64,000 nt of DNA from Xenophilus sp003671765. GTDB taxonomy: Bacteria; Pseudomonadota; Gammaproteobacteria; Burkholderiales; Burkholderiaceae_C. The first letter of the stretch is position 1. Each line of letters begins with the position of its first letter. The notes beneath the pieces were generated by a model. That model was not told the origin of the DNA and did no database searches. It saw nothing but the letters and a program-made list of their open reading frames with translations. Shown in pieces: positions 18,068-26,654 of the stretch. The DNA is taken from contig CP166702.1 in assembly GCA_051414805.1 (NCBI GenBank), forward strand, positions 496,001-560,000, written 5' to 3'. A program made the position numbers and the translations under genes.

Positions 18068-19471
18068 TCAGAGCACCTCGTCCTTGAGCCAGTACCACTT
18101 GTAGAGAAAGCTCTGCCCGATGCGGCGGAAGGGCGCCGCCCATTCGCCCTGCGCGGGGAAGGGCAGCGCATCGCGGTAGATCGGCAGCAGCTCGGCGGCG
18201 GCGTCGCGTTCGCCCGCGATGCGCTGCGCCATCCGCCGGCCTGCATGCGCCGAAAAGGACACGCCGTTGCCGCCGTAGCCCAGCGCATAGAAGACCTGCT
18301 GCGCCGCGTCGGGCTGCACCACGCGCGGCATCATGTCGTGGCTCACGTCGACCCAGCCCCACCACGAGTGGTCGACCTGGATGCCGGCGAGCGCCGGGAA
18401 CTTGCGCCCGATGCCGTCGGTGAGCAGCCGGTAGTGCTGCTCGCGGTGCGCGTCCGCGCCGGTGATCGAGCTGCGGCTGCCGATCTGCAGGCGGTTGCCG
18501 GGCAGCAGGCGGTAGTAGTAGCGCAGCGTGCGCGTGTCGGTGATGGCGATGCGGGTCCTGAAATTGGTCGCCTTCAGTTCCTCGTCGGTCAGCGGCCGCG
18601 TGACCAGGCAGTTCGACAGCACCGGGAAGTAGCGGTTCGTGAGGCTGCGGTGCAGCCCCGGCGCGGTGTAGGCGCCGGTGGCGATGCCCACGGCGCGCGC
18701 ACGCACCGTGCCGCCGGGCGTCTTCAGGTGGTGCACGCCGTTCTTCGTCTCCCAGCCGACCACGGGGCTGCCAGGATGCACACGCACACCCAGTTCGCGC
18801 GCCATCCTGAGGTAGCCGTAGGCGAGCTTCAGGGGATGCACCGAGATGCCTTCGGACTCGTACTGCGCGCCCACGGCGTCGCGGTCGTCGAGCCAGTCGC
18901 GCCGCACCTCCTCGGCGCTGAGCATCCGCGCGTCGTAGCCGAAGTGCTTGCGCATCACCTCCGTCTCGTGGCGCAGGAACTCCATCTTCTTCTCGCGGTG
19001 GGCGACGAAGAGGTGGCCGCCGGGCTGGGCATCGCAGTCCACCTGGGCGACCAGGTCGGCGAAGGTCTGGAAACCGTAGCGGATCTCGGCGTCGAGCTTC
19101 TTCGCCACGTCCAGACCCCAGCGCTCGATCCATTGCGAACGGTACAGCCGGCCGCTGGCGTTCTGGCCCTGGCCGCCGTTGCGGCTGGTGCAGCCCCACG
19201 CCACGCGGTTGGCCTCGAGCACCGTGGCCCGGATGCCGTGCTCCCTGGCGAGGAAGAGGGCCGTGGCCAGGCCCGTGAAGCCCGAGCCGATGATGACCAC
19301 GTCGGCGTCCGTGTCCTGCGTGACCGGGCCGTCGTCGTCGGGCGGCGTGCCGGCCGAGGCGGCCCACCAGGTGGGTGCGTAGTCGCGGTTGCGGCCCGGC
19401 CCGTCGGAGACCAGCGGGTCGTAGGCCGGGTCGTAGGCGGCGAACATCTCGCGCGGGGTGCTGATGCCCAT
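18068..19471 (-). CDS. FAD-dependent oxidoreductase, DAO family (PuuB/OrdL-like)
   Basis: This 467-residue flavoprotein has the Rossmann FAD motif GSGFTG at residues 62-67, followed by the ATG-box-like region, and the FAD-binding C-terminal segment GYGGNGVSFSAHAGRRMAQ. The SRNGGQGQNASGRL stretch is characteristic of gamma-glutamylputrescine oxidase and related amine oxidases. It would oxidise a C-N bond of an amine or amino acid, releasing aldehyde and peroxide (family knowledge). It lies 12 bp after an NTF2-like gene and upstream of the importer, and opposite a MocR regulator, consistent with uptake and oxidation of an amine-containing compound. Confidence 0.88.
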   Translation of the reverse strand: MGISTPREMFAAYDPAYDPLVSDGPGRNRDYAPTWWAASAGTPPDDDGPVTQDTDADVVIIGSGFTGLATALFLAREHGIRATVLEANRVAWGCTSRNGGQGQNASGRLYRSQWIERWGLDVAKKLDAEIRYGFQTFADLVAQVDCDAQPGGHLFVAHREKKMEFLRHETEVMRKHFGYDARMLSAEEVRRDWLDDRDAVGAQYESEGISVHPLKLAYGYLRMARELGVRVHPGSPVVGWETKNGVHHLKTPGGTVRARAVGIATGAYTAPGLHRSLTNRYFPVLSNCLVTRPLTDEELKATNFRTRIAITDTRTLRYYYRLLPGNRLQIGSRSSITGADAHREQHYRLLTDGIGRKFPALAGIQVDHSWWGWVDVSHDMMPRVVQPDAAQQVFYALGYGGNGVSFSAHAGRRMAQRIAGERDAAAELLPIYRDALPFPAQGEWAAPFRRIGQSFLYKWYWLKDEVL

Positions 19472-19483
19472 GGCTCTTCGTCC

Positions 19484-19885
19484 TCAGGCCGCCGGCAGCG
19501 CAGGACGGTTCTTGCGGAACACGTTCTTGACGAGGATCTTGCCGTCCTTGAAGGTGAAGAGGTCCACGCCGTCGGACTCGCTGCGCGTGCCGTCCGCGGC
19601 GGTGCCGGTGAAGGTCCATTCCGAGACGCCACGCTCGCCGGCGACGAAGTGGCGGCCGTTGCGCCACTGCGCATCGGGAAAATTCTTCCAGGCCGACTCG
19701 AAGGCCGCGGCCACGGCTGCGTGCCCTTCGTGCCGCGTGCCGCAGGCCAGCGGCCCGGCGGCGGTCTCGAACACGCAGTCGGCGTGCATGAAGGACATCA
19801 GGGCCGGCAGGTCGTGGCGGTTCCAGGCGTCGGAGAAGGCGGCCAGCATCTCGACGCTGGCGGGGGTGTATTCGGCGGAGGACAT
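19484..19885 (-). CDS. NTF2-like (SnoaL) domain protein
   Basis: This 133-residue protein is a single SnoaL/NTF2-like domain, starting VEMLAAFSDAWNRHDLPALMSFMH and ending in the KDGKILVKNVFRK pattern of these small cone-shaped proteins. Such proteins act as isomerases, hydratases or ligand-binding partners; activity here is unknown. It is the promoter-proximal gene of the operon, 171 bp from the divergent MocR regulator, with the FAD oxidoreductase following after 12 bp. Confidence 0.85.
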   Translation of the reverse strand: MSSAEYTPASVEMLAAFSDAWNRHDLPALMSFMHADCVFETAAGPLACGTRHEGHAAVAAAFESAWKNFPDAQWRNGRHFVAGERGVSEWTFTGTAADGTRSESDGVDLFTFKDGKILVKNVFRKNRPALPAA

Positions 19886-20056
19886 GCGGATTCGGGGATG
19901 GCGCGAAAGATGCAGGGCAGTCTAGGAATCGCGCCACCGAAACCCATAGAGCCAGATGCCCCCGATCGTTCGAGCCACACGCCGCCGGCCATGCACCAAC
20001 AGCGGGACCGCGCCCCGCCTGTGTGCACCTTCACGCATCGCCCGCAGGGTCGCGGC

Positions 20057-21622
20057 ATGAGCATCGCGGAGCGCTCCGAGGCCGGGCTTCCGCTCTGGGC
20101 GCGGCTGTTCAAGCTGCCCGAGCATCCGGGGCTGCCGATCCAGGTCCGCCTGCGCGCGGTGGTGGTGCAGGCCATCCTCGACGGACGCCTGGGGCCGGGC
20201 ACGGCGCTGCCGTCGTCGCGCGATCTGGCGCAGGCGCTCTCGCTGAGCCGCAACACCGTCACCGCCGCCTACGAGCAGCTGGTGGAAGAGGGCTTCCTGG
20301 AGGCGCGCCCGCGCCGCGGCGTGTTCGTGGCGGCCAATGCCGCGCCTGCGCGCGCCGACGTGGCCGTGCTGCCCGACGATCCCTTCCGCGCCGCCAGCAC
20401 GCCTGCCACGCAGCGGCCGCCCGACTGGCGCCGCCGCGTGCTGCGCTCGCAGGCGCAGCGGCCCACGCTGGCCAAGCCCGAGCGCTGGCACGACTACCCC
20501 TACCAGTTCGTCTACGGCACCTACGACCCCGAGCTGTTTCCCACCGACGACTTCCGCGAATGCTGCGTGCGCAGCTTGAGCCGCGTGCAGCTGCCGCAGT
20601 GGACGCCCGACTTCGAGAAGGTCGACGTCGAGGCGCTGGTCGAGCAGATCCGCCAGCGCCTGCTGCCGCAGCGCGGCGTGTTCGCGCTGGCCGACGAGAT
20701 CCTCATCACCGTGGGCTCGCAGCACGCCTGCTACCTGCTGGCCGAGGCGCTGTTCGACCGCGGCTCGCGCGTGGGCTTCGAGGAGCCGGGCCATCCGCAC
20801 GCGCGCAATTCCTTTTCGGTGCGCGGGCCGCAGATGGTCAACATCGCGGTCGACGACGAGGGCCTGGTGGTCGACGCCATGCCCGACATCGACTACGTCT
20901 TCGTCACGCCCTCGCACCAGAGCCCGACCACGCGCACGCTGAGCCTGGAGCGCCGCCAGTGGCTGCTGCGCAAGGCCGAGCTGCACGACTTCGTCATCAT
21001 CGAGGACGACTACGAGGCCGAGAACCTCTACGCCGGCACGCCCATGCCGGCGCTCAAGAGCCTGGACACGAGCGGCCGCGTGATCTACATCGGCTCGCTG
21101 TCCAAGAGCCTGTCGCCGGCGCTGCGGCTGGGTTACATCGTGGCCCCGCGCGAGCTGATCGCCGAGCTGCGCGTGCTGCGCCACGCGCAGGTGCGGCATC
21201 CCAGCGCCTTCCTGCAGCATGCGTATGCGATGTTCCTGTCGCTGGGGCATCACGAGTCGCATGCGCGGCGCGTCAACGCGATCGTGCAGGAGCGCCTCGC
21301 GCGTGCGGCCGACGCGCTGCAGCGCCACCTGCCGGACTTCCGCTTCACGCCACCGCAGGGCGGTGCGTCGCTGTGGGTGGAAGGGCCGGACTGGCTGGAT
21401 TCCGCCGAGCTGGCCGACGTCGCGCGCGGCCACGGGGTGCTGATCGAGGCGGGGCGCGTCTTCTACGACCAGCCGCCGTATCCGTGCCCGCAGTTCCGCA
21501 TGCGGCTGTCGTCCATCTCGGGCGCGCAGATCGATGCGGGCGTGCGTGCGCTGGCGCTCGCGGTGCAGGAACTGGCGGCGGCCCGCGGCATCCGCCGCAG
21601 CGGCGCCGGGCTGGTGCACTGA
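20057..21622 (+). CDS. MocR-type (GntR/aminotransferase) transcriptional regulator
   Basis: This 521-residue regulator fuses an N-terminal GntR winged helix (residues 20-95, LPSSRDLAQALSLSRNTVTAAYEQLVEEG) to a fold-type I aminotransferase-like domain (about 150-505). The PLP lysine is K350 in GSLSKSLSP, and the substrate-contact Asp and Tyr of the family lie in IIEDDYEAE. Such proteins sense amino compounds through PLP. Start 20057 was chosen because the DNA-binding domain begins just after; the open frame upstream runs back through a transporter gene. Divergent position implies control of the amine-oxidase/importer operon, as PuuR- or GabR-like regulators do elsewhere. Confidence 0.92.
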   Translation: MSIAERSEAGLPLWARLFKLPEHPGLPIQVRLRAVVVQAILDGRLGPGTALPSSRDLAQALSLSRNTVTAAYEQLVEEGFLEARPRRGVFVAANAAPARADVAVLPDDPFRAASTPATQRPPDWRRRVLRSQAQRPTLAKPERWHDYPYQFVYGTYDPELFPTDDFRECCVRSLSRVQLPQWTPDFEKVDVEALVEQIRQRLLPQRGVFALADEILITVGSQHACYLLAEALFDRGSRVGFEEPGHPHARNSFSVRGPQMVNIAVDDEGLVVDAMPDIDYVFVTPSHQSPTTRTLSLERRQWLLRKAELHDFVIIEDDYEAENLYAGTPMPALKSLDTSGRVIYIGSLSKSLSPALRLGYIVAPRELIAELRVLRHAQVRHPSAFLQHAYAMFLSLGHHESHARRVNAIVQERLARAADALQRHLPDFRFTPPQGGASLWVEGPDWLDSAELADVARGHGVLIEAGRVFYDQPPYPCPQFRMRLSSISGAQIDAGVRALALAVQELAAARGIRRSGAGLVH

Positions 21623-21978
21623 CCCGGCGCATGGGCGCATGGGCGCGCGGGGCCGGCGGCCCGTGATGCCTATCTGGCAGAGGCCGTGAGGGCATTGCGC
21701 CTTGCGCTTGCAGCAAATGCTGAACCGCCTAGACTCTCGGCCATGACCACCGCCCTGCTGTGCACTTCCATCGCCCTGGCTGCGCTGCTTCCTGCAGCCA
21801 CCTGGGCGCGTGCACGCGCCAAGAAGGCGCTTCGTCGGCCGACGCAAGCACATTCCTGAGCCCGGCGGTTCGCTCTCCCCCCTCCCCCTTTCAGCGCAAC
21901 CATCCACCGCCGGGCACCGACCCACGCGCGGCCGCGAACGACAGCAGGACTGGCGTTCGCATTCGATGGAGTGCTGAC
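21623..21978. other. Intergenic region upstream of stress cluster; possible 38-codon ORF at 21743-21859
   Basis: These 356 bp hold no convincing large gene. An ATG at 21743 opens a 38-codon frame to TGA at 21857, encoding a short hydrophobic helix (LLCTSIALAALLPAATWA) followed by a basic tail; this could be a small membrane protein, but no good ribosome site precedes it. A 17-bp segment at 21668-21684 (GCCTATCTGGCAGAGGC) recurs with one base missing at 24961-24976, on the other side of the stress cluster. A longer plus-strand frame from 21760 is an upstream extension of the Rnk gene and looks non-coding. Confidence 0.4.
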
Positions 21979-22380
21979 ATGCACGCAATCGGTCTCGGCG
22001 AGCGCACGCTCACCGATCTGGATTTCTCCCGTCTCTCGAAGCTCCCTGCGCGGGAGCTTCCGCCCACGCTGGTGGACCTGCTCGCGTACGCCGAAGTCGT
22101 CAGCGCGCGCGCCGTGGGTGCCGACGTCGTCACCATGCATTCGCGTGCCGAAGTCGTCGACGTGCACACGCGCCAGCGCCAGGTCCTGACGCTCTGCTAT
22201 CCCGCGGACGCGCAGCCCGCGGCCGGCTTCATCTCGGTGCTCTCGCCGGTCGGCAACAGCCTGCTGGGCCTGAAGGCCGGGGACGTCGCCCGCTGGCTGA
22301 CGCCGATGGGCGAGGCGTGTGCCGCGGAGATCGTGGCCATCCAGTACCAGCCCGAGGCCTGCGGCGACTACGCCAGCTAG
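21979..22380 (+). CDS. rnk: Rnk/GreA-C-terminal-domain protein (nucleoside diphosphate kinase regulator)
   Basis: This 133-residue protein is Rnk-like: an N-terminal segment of about 45 residues and a GreA/GreB-type C-terminal FKBP-like domain, with VVTMHSRAEVVDVHTRQRQVLTLCYP and ISVLSPVGNSLLGLKAGDVARW as the diagnostic strands. Rnk proteins bind RNA polymerase near the secondary channel and influence nucleotide pools. The start at 21979 matches family length. It is the first of four same-strand stress-type genes; the next starts 120 bp downstream. Confidence 0.85.
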   Translation: MHAIGLGERTLTDLDFSRLSKLPARELPPTLVDLLAYAEVVSARAVGADVVTMHSRAEVVDVHTRQRQVLTLCYPADAQPAAGFISVLSPVGNSLLGLKAGDVARWLTPMGEACAAEIVAIQYQPEACGDYAS

Positions 22381-22500
22381 TCCGGCCCGGCACTCCCCAC
22401 TCGGCGCGTCGCCGAGTCCCTCTCTCTCTCTGCCCGACGCTTCCATCGTCGCGATGCCGCGCGCTGGAGGCCGGCACTCGCCTGGTCGAAAGGATCTGCC

Positions 22501-23631
22501 ATGACCCCCCGCTCCATCCTGGTCGTCACCGATTTCTCCCCGTGCGGCCACCACGCCCTGTCGCGTGCGGCCCTGCTGGCTGCGCAGCACGATGCCGCAC
22601 TTCGCCTGGTCTACCTCGCCTATCCGGCAGAGGCGCCGCCCGAAGATGCCGCCACCCGCCTGGCACACCACGCCCTGCAACTCACCCAGCGTCACGGCAT
22701 TCGCGCATCGGCGGTGAGCCGCCTCTGCTTCACAGTCGACGACCTGCTTCCCGAAGTCCGGCACGCCGACCTGGTCGTGTGGGGCACCGCGCGGGTGAGC
22801 GGGCTGCGGGCCTTCTTCGTCGGCCAGCCGGTCGAGCGCTTGCTCAGGGCGGCGCGGCGGCCGGTCCTCGTCGTCCGGCGCGACGCCGCGCACGACTACC
22901 GCAGCCTGATCGTCGCCGTCGATTTCTCGCCCACCTCGCAGGCCCTCGTCGACGTCGGCCTGGCGCTCGCCCGGCCGGCCCGCGCCGAACTGTTCCACGC
23001 CGTGAGCACGGCGAACGAGGGGAAGCTGCGCCAGGCCGAGGTGTCGCCGGCGGCGATCAAGGCCTACCGCGACGCCTGCCGGCGCCACGCGCAGGACCGG
23101 ATGCTGCGGCTGACGGATTCGTACGACGCCCGACGCAATCGCGTGCGCTCCGCCGTCGGGCACGGCGATCCTGCCCGGCAGACCGTGGTGCAGCAGCAGA
23201 ACAGCGGCGCCGAGCTGATCGTCGTCGGCAGGCACCCGTCGTCACGATGGGCCGACCTCTTCTTCGCCAGCACGGCGAGCCGGATCCTGGGCTTTTCGGC
23301 CACCGACGTGCTCGTGGTCCCCCACGACTGGGCGCCGGCGTCGGGCGTGCACGCGGTGACCCGGCTCGCCGCCGACGCGCTGGCCGTGCGCAGGGTCCGG
23401 GCCGGTGCGCCCGAGCCGCCCGCTTTCCCAATCCGGCGGCGGTGTTCGCGCGCGAACCGGAACGCGACCGCAGCGCCCTGCTGTCCTTCGGCTGGAGTGC
23501 CGCGGCCATGGGCCGCTAGGAGACCGCCATGCACTTCGATGCCATCCTGGCGCTCACCGACTTCTCGCCCCAGGGCCAGCTGGCGGTGCTGCGAGCGGCC
23601 TCGCTGGCCCGGCGCGAGCGTTGCCTGCTGA
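22501..23631 (+). CDS. Tandem universal stress protein with probable C-terminal frameshift
   Basis: The first 290 residues are two UspA domains (about 1-125 and 135-285), each opening with the family pattern (SILVVTDFSPCG; SLIVAVDFSPTS); the second has the VVGRHPSS nucleotide-loop segment. From about residue 305 the frame turns Arg- and Cys-rich and overruns the next gene by about 100 bp. The other frame from about 23415 reads FPNPAAVFAREPERDRSALL and stops with TAG at 23517, inside the ribosome site of the next gene. A one-base deletion between about 23410 and 23430 explains both. The intended product would then end at 23519. Confidence 0.82.
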   Translation: MTPRSILVVTDFSPCGHHALSRAALLAAQHDAALRLVYLAYPAEAPPEDAATRLAHHALQLTQRHGIRASAVSRLCFTVDDLLPEVRHADLVVWGTARVSGLRAFFVGQPVERLLRAARRPVLVVRRDAAHDYRSLIVAVDFSPTSQALVDVGLALARPARAELFHAVSTANEGKLRQAEVSPAAIKAYRDACRRHAQDRMLRLTDSYDARRNRVRSAVGHGDPARQTVVQQQNSGAELIVVGRHPSSRWADLFFASTASRILGFSATDVLVVPHDWAPASGVHAVTRLAADALAVRRVRAGAPEPPAFPIRRRCSRANRNATAAPCCPSAGVPRPWAARRPPCTSMPSWRSPTSRPRASWRCCERPRWPGASVAC

Positions 23632-24308
23632 AGATCATGTATGCGCCGGCCGACCTGCAGGCTGATATCGAGGCAGGGGCGTGGCGAGAGACGTCGAGGC
23701 GCATCGCCTCCGACATCCACGCGCGCTTCGGCGTTCTCGTGAAGAACGTGGCCGACATCCGCGGGCATCTGGACGCGGTGGCGGAGGAAGCCCGCTGGGT
23801 CGACCTGCTGGTGGTCGGCCCGGGGTGGGACCGGCCGGACGGATCGCTGTCGGGCTGCCTGCCGGTCGAGCGGCTGCAGCGCGTCGTCCCCTGCCCGCTC
23901 CTGGTTGCCCGGATCGAGGCGGCCTGCCGCTACCGGCGGGTGGTGGCGATCGATTCGGCCCCCGATGCCGCCGCGCTCCTGCACCTTGCCCGGTCGATCG
24001 GGCACGACGCGGGGCATGTGCCCTTGCATGCCTCGGCGCCGACGCTCGGGACCCGCCTGCGCGACGGCTTGCGTCGTGCATGGGTGCGTGCGGCGGGGCG
24101 CTCGGCGCCGGACATCGCGACGCGCGCGGGCGGTCCACGGCACGCCCGTGCGCAGTTGACGGTGGTGGCCAGGCACAGGCGGTCCAACTGCATCGGCGAT
24201 GCGCTCTGTCGAAGCGCGGCCGGCCACGTGCTCAGCCGATCGAGCGGCGACGTGCTGCTGGTGCCCCACGACCTGCGCCTGCAGGGACCGATCGCCGCGA
24301 CGGACTGA
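23529..24308 (+). CDS. Universal stress protein (UspA-like), degenerate second domain
   Basis: This 259-residue protein begins with a UspA domain (AILALTDFSPQGQLAVLRAASLARRE; LLVVGPGWDRPDGS) and continues into a second, weaker domain ending DVLLVPHDLRLQG. The ATG is preceded by TAGGAG nine bases upstream, shared with the probable stop of the preceding Usp gene. The second domain lacks a clear nucleotide-binding loop. Cytoplasmic; role in stress tolerance by family only. The GNAT-like gene follows after four bases. Confidence 0.85.
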   Translation: MHFDAILALTDFSPQGQLAVLRAASLARRERCLLKIMYAPADLQADIEAGAWRETSRRIASDIHARFGVLVKNVADIRGHLDAVAEEARWVDLLVVGPGWDRPDGSLSGCLPVERLQRVVPCPLLVARIEAACRYRRVVAIDSAPDAAALLHLARSIGHDAGHVPLHASAPTLGTRLRDGLRRAWVRAAGRSAPDIATRAGGPRHARAQLTVVARHRRSNCIGDALCRSAAGHVLSRSSGDVLLVPHDLRLQGPIAATD

Positions 24309-24312
24309 GACC

Positions 24313-24945
24313 ATGCACGCCGCACTGCCGTTGCCCTTGTTTTCCTTCCCGTTTCTCCGTCCGGCCGAGCTCCGCGTCGACGTCGATCCGTCCGAAGAGC
24401 GCGGGGCGCCGCTGGCCGAGCTCTACGCGCGCATGCGCCGGCGCGGCGACCGCCTGCACGGCCTGCCCACCTTCCGGCTGCACGACCCCCGCTTCATGGT
24501 GCATGTGCGGTCGGTGGGCGGTGAACTCCATGCGTATGTGGAAGACGTGCAGCGGCAGTGTCTGGCCGGCTGCACCGTCTTCAACCGGCTCGCCGAGGTC
24601 GACCGGCGAGCGGACCGGCACCTTCGTTCCCCGCACTCGCGCTACCTGATGCACTATCAGCGGCTGGGCATCGCGACGGCGATCTACGAATGGGCGCTGG
24701 GCCAGGGCATTTGCCTGATGACCGGCGCACGCCAATCGGCCGGGGCGCATGCCTTGTGGCGCAGCCTGGCGCGGCGCCATGAGGCCGGATTCGTCGAGAT
24801 CCGCGACAGGCGGCTCAGTTACCTCGGCCGCGAGGTCGCGCCCGACGACCTGGGGCGGCTGGAGACGCGGATGTTCCTGCTGCCGCCGCGATGGTCGCTC
24901 CCGGCGTTCCTCGCCGCCGTCGGGGTTCGCATACCGCGGTCTTGA
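24313..24945 (+). CDS. GNAT-like acetyltransferase domain protein
   Basis: This 210-residue protein shows a possible GNAT core: strand-rich N-terminus (FMVHVRSVGGELHAYVED), then the acetyl-CoA loop-like QRLGIATAIYEWALGQG and a following segment GARQSAGAHALWRSLARR, resembling the conserved end of GNAT domains. Assignment is by pattern only. It starts four bases after the Usp stop, so it is cotranscribed with the stress genes. It could acetylate a small molecule or protein; the substrate is not evident. Confidence 0.6.
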   Translation: MHAALPLPLFSFPFLRPAELRVDVDPSEERGAPLAELYARMRRRGDRLHGLPTFRLHDPRFMVHVRSVGGELHAYVEDVQRQCLAGCTVFNRLAEVDRRADRHLRSPHSRYLMHYQRLGIATAIYEWALGQGICLMTGARQSAGAHALWRSLARRHEAGFVEIRDRRLSYLGREVAPDDLGRLETRMFLLPPRWSLPAFLAAVGVRIPRS

Positions 24946-25021
24946 ACGCAACCCGCAAGAGCCTTCTGGCAGAGGCATTGTTGGCACCGGCCTGGGTCGC
25001 CCGTCAGCCGCGTCGAACTGA

Positions 25022-25789
25022 TCAGGCCGCCGACGATGCCCGTGCGACCTCTGCAGCCGTGATCCCTTCGAGCGCCAGACCGTATCCGATGCCTTCGTCG
25101 ACGATGCGGCGCAGGCGCTGGGTGAAGCCGATGCGTGTGTACTTCGTGGTGAGCGGTGGCTGGGCCGCGATGGAAGCCGCAAGCTCGCGGGCACGGGTCA
25201 GCAACCGGTCGGCGGGTACGATCTCGTTGACCACACCCAGAGACTTCGCTTCTTCTGCACCAATCTTCTGCTGCGTCAGGATGAAGTAGCGCCCGCGGAT
25301 GCTGCCAAGGACCTCCGGCCACAGCAGGTGGATGCCGTCGTTCGGCGCGATGCCGAATGCCTTGTGCGGCATGTCCTGAAACACCGTGTCGGGAGTGGCC
25401 AGCACGATGTCGCACAGCAGTACGTACTCCGAGTGCAAGAGCACGGGGCCGTTGAGCGCCGCGATCATCGGGACCTCGATGTCCAGGATGTTCATCAGGA
25501 TCTTGCGTCCCTCGCGGAAGATCTTGTCGTAGCCGCGAGGCGAGAAGAAGTCGAAGCCGTCGGGCGCGATGCTGTCCATGAAGGCGTCGCCACTGCCGGT
25601 CAGGATGACGACGCGGTTGTCGGCGTCCTCCCCGACCTGGTGGAACAGCTCCGTGAACTGTTCGTGCGTGTGGCCGTTGAAGATCAGCTTGCCGCCGTCG
25701 GTGTGGAAGGCGATCTCCAGCACACCGCTCTCCGAGCGGGTGAGTCTGGCGTTGGGGAAGGCGTTGGCGTAGTTTGCAAATATGGACAT
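25022..25789 (-). CDS. Enoyl-CoA hydratase/isomerase family protein
   Basis: This 255-residue protein has the crotonase fold with an oxyanion-hole region at GSGDAFMDSIAP and the second at LNGPVLLHSEYVLLCDIVLA, and ends in the short C-terminal helix region. The usual catalytic Glu positions are not obvious, since the GGG and EL elements are altered (NGPVLLHSE), so it may be a non-hydratase member of the superfamily. It is the last gene of a minus-strand operon, 67 bp after an SDR gene. Physiological substrate is unknown. Confidence 0.82.
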   Translation of the reverse strand: MSIFANYANAFPNARLTRSESGVLEIAFHTDGGKLIFNGHTHEQFTELFHQVGEDADNRVVILTGSGDAFMDSIAPDGFDFFSPRGYDKIFREGRKILMNILDIEVPMIAALNGPVLLHSEYVLLCDIVLATPDTVFQDMPHKAFGIAPNDGIHLLWPEVLGSIRGRYFILTQQKIGAEEAKSLGVVNEIVPADRLLTRARELAASIAAQPPLTTKYTRIGFTQRLRRIVDEGIGYGLALEGITAAEVARASSAA

Positions 25790-25856
25790 GTGAGTTGCTT
25801 TCGTTCGGTGATTCGGGCCAGGTCGCCCAGGCGTGACTGCTCGTGATGGTTGGCGC

Positions 25857-26654
25857 CTAGAGCGCGTGGTGATTCGCGACGGCACGCTCGAGCGTGGGCT
25901 TCATGGCGGCGAAACGGGCGTCCAGCGTCTCGGGTGTGCTGCGCTCTTGCGCCATCAACTGCAGGCGGGCCTCGCCGCCGCGGATGAGCTCCCGGCTCCC
26001 TTGCTCGATGGCCTCGGCGATGGCCAGGGCCACGGCATCGGCGCCTTCCAGGGGCACGGACGGGTTTCCGGTCTTCATCATGGGTGTGTCTGTCGCCGTG
26101 GGGTACGCGTTGAGAACATTCACCCCCTCGCCGTGCAGCTCCCGGCGCATCGCATCGCCGAAGCGCACGACGGCCGCCTTGACGGCGGCGTAGACCGCAT
26201 AGAAGGGCATGGGCACCAGCGCGATGCCCGAACTCACGTTGACCACCAGCGCCTCGCCGCTGGCACGCAGCATCGGCAAGGCATCGCGCGTGAGGAAGAT
26301 CGGACCCAGCAGGTTCGTGCCCACCATGGCGTCGACTTCGGCGTCGGTCATGGTTTCGAGGCGCCCCGCGCGCACGGCCCCGGCGTTGTTGACCAGCACG
26401 TCGAGCCCGCCAAGCCGTTCTCGAGCCGCGTTGAGTGTGGCCGCGCGCCCGGCGCTCGTGCTCACGTCGGCTGCCACGCCATGCACCTTGCCGCCCTCGG
26501 CCTGCAACTGTGCAAGGGCCGCGTCGACGGCTGCCTTTCGACGGCCGGTGACCAGGACGCTGGCACCGCGCCGCAGGGCCTGGGTGGCGAGGGCCAGGCC
26601 GATCCCGCTCGTGCCGCCGGTGATCAGAATGCGTTTTTCGTGGAGGTTCATCAT
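25857..26654 (-). CDS. Short-chain dehydrogenase/reductase
   Basis: This 265-residue SDR has the nucleotide-binding TGGTSGIG near residue 14, NNAG near residue 92, the catalytic Ser in VNVSSG and the YAAVK motif (Tyr and Lys). The sequence resembles DltE/YoxD-type SDRs. The start codon overlaps the stop of the peroxiredoxin gene by four bases (ATGA), so the two are coupled. It probably reduces a ketone or aldehyde with NAD(P)H; partner enzymes in the operon suggest metabolism of reactive or peroxidised compounds (inference). Confidence 0.9.
   Translation of the reverse strand: MMNLHEKRILITGGTSGIGLALATQALRRGASVLVTGRRKAAVDAALAQLQAEGGKVHGVAADVSTSAGRAATLNAARERLGGLDVLVNNAGAVRAGRLETMTDAEVDAMVGTNLLGPIFLTRDALPMLRASGEALVVNVSSGIALVPMPFYAVYAAVKAAVVRFGDAMRRELHGEGVNVLNAYPTATDTPMMKTGNPSVPLEGADAVALAIAEAIEQGSRELIRGGEARLQLMAQERSTPETLDARFAAMKPTLERAVANHHAL

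Noticed and set aside
14340..18087. Plus-strand frames of 716 and 619 residues over the peptide transporter genes
   Set aside because: Antisense shadows with low-complexity charged repeats, no signal or motif.
19922..21988. 688-residue minus-strand frame over the MocR gene
   Set aside because: Reverse-frame shadow; the plus strand encodes a complete GntR-aminotransferase protein.
24967..24981. Sigma-54-like TGGC-N7-TTGT at the end of the stress cluster
   Set aside because: The -12 element is TTGT instead of TTGC, and it lies between converging genes, pointing at no gene start.
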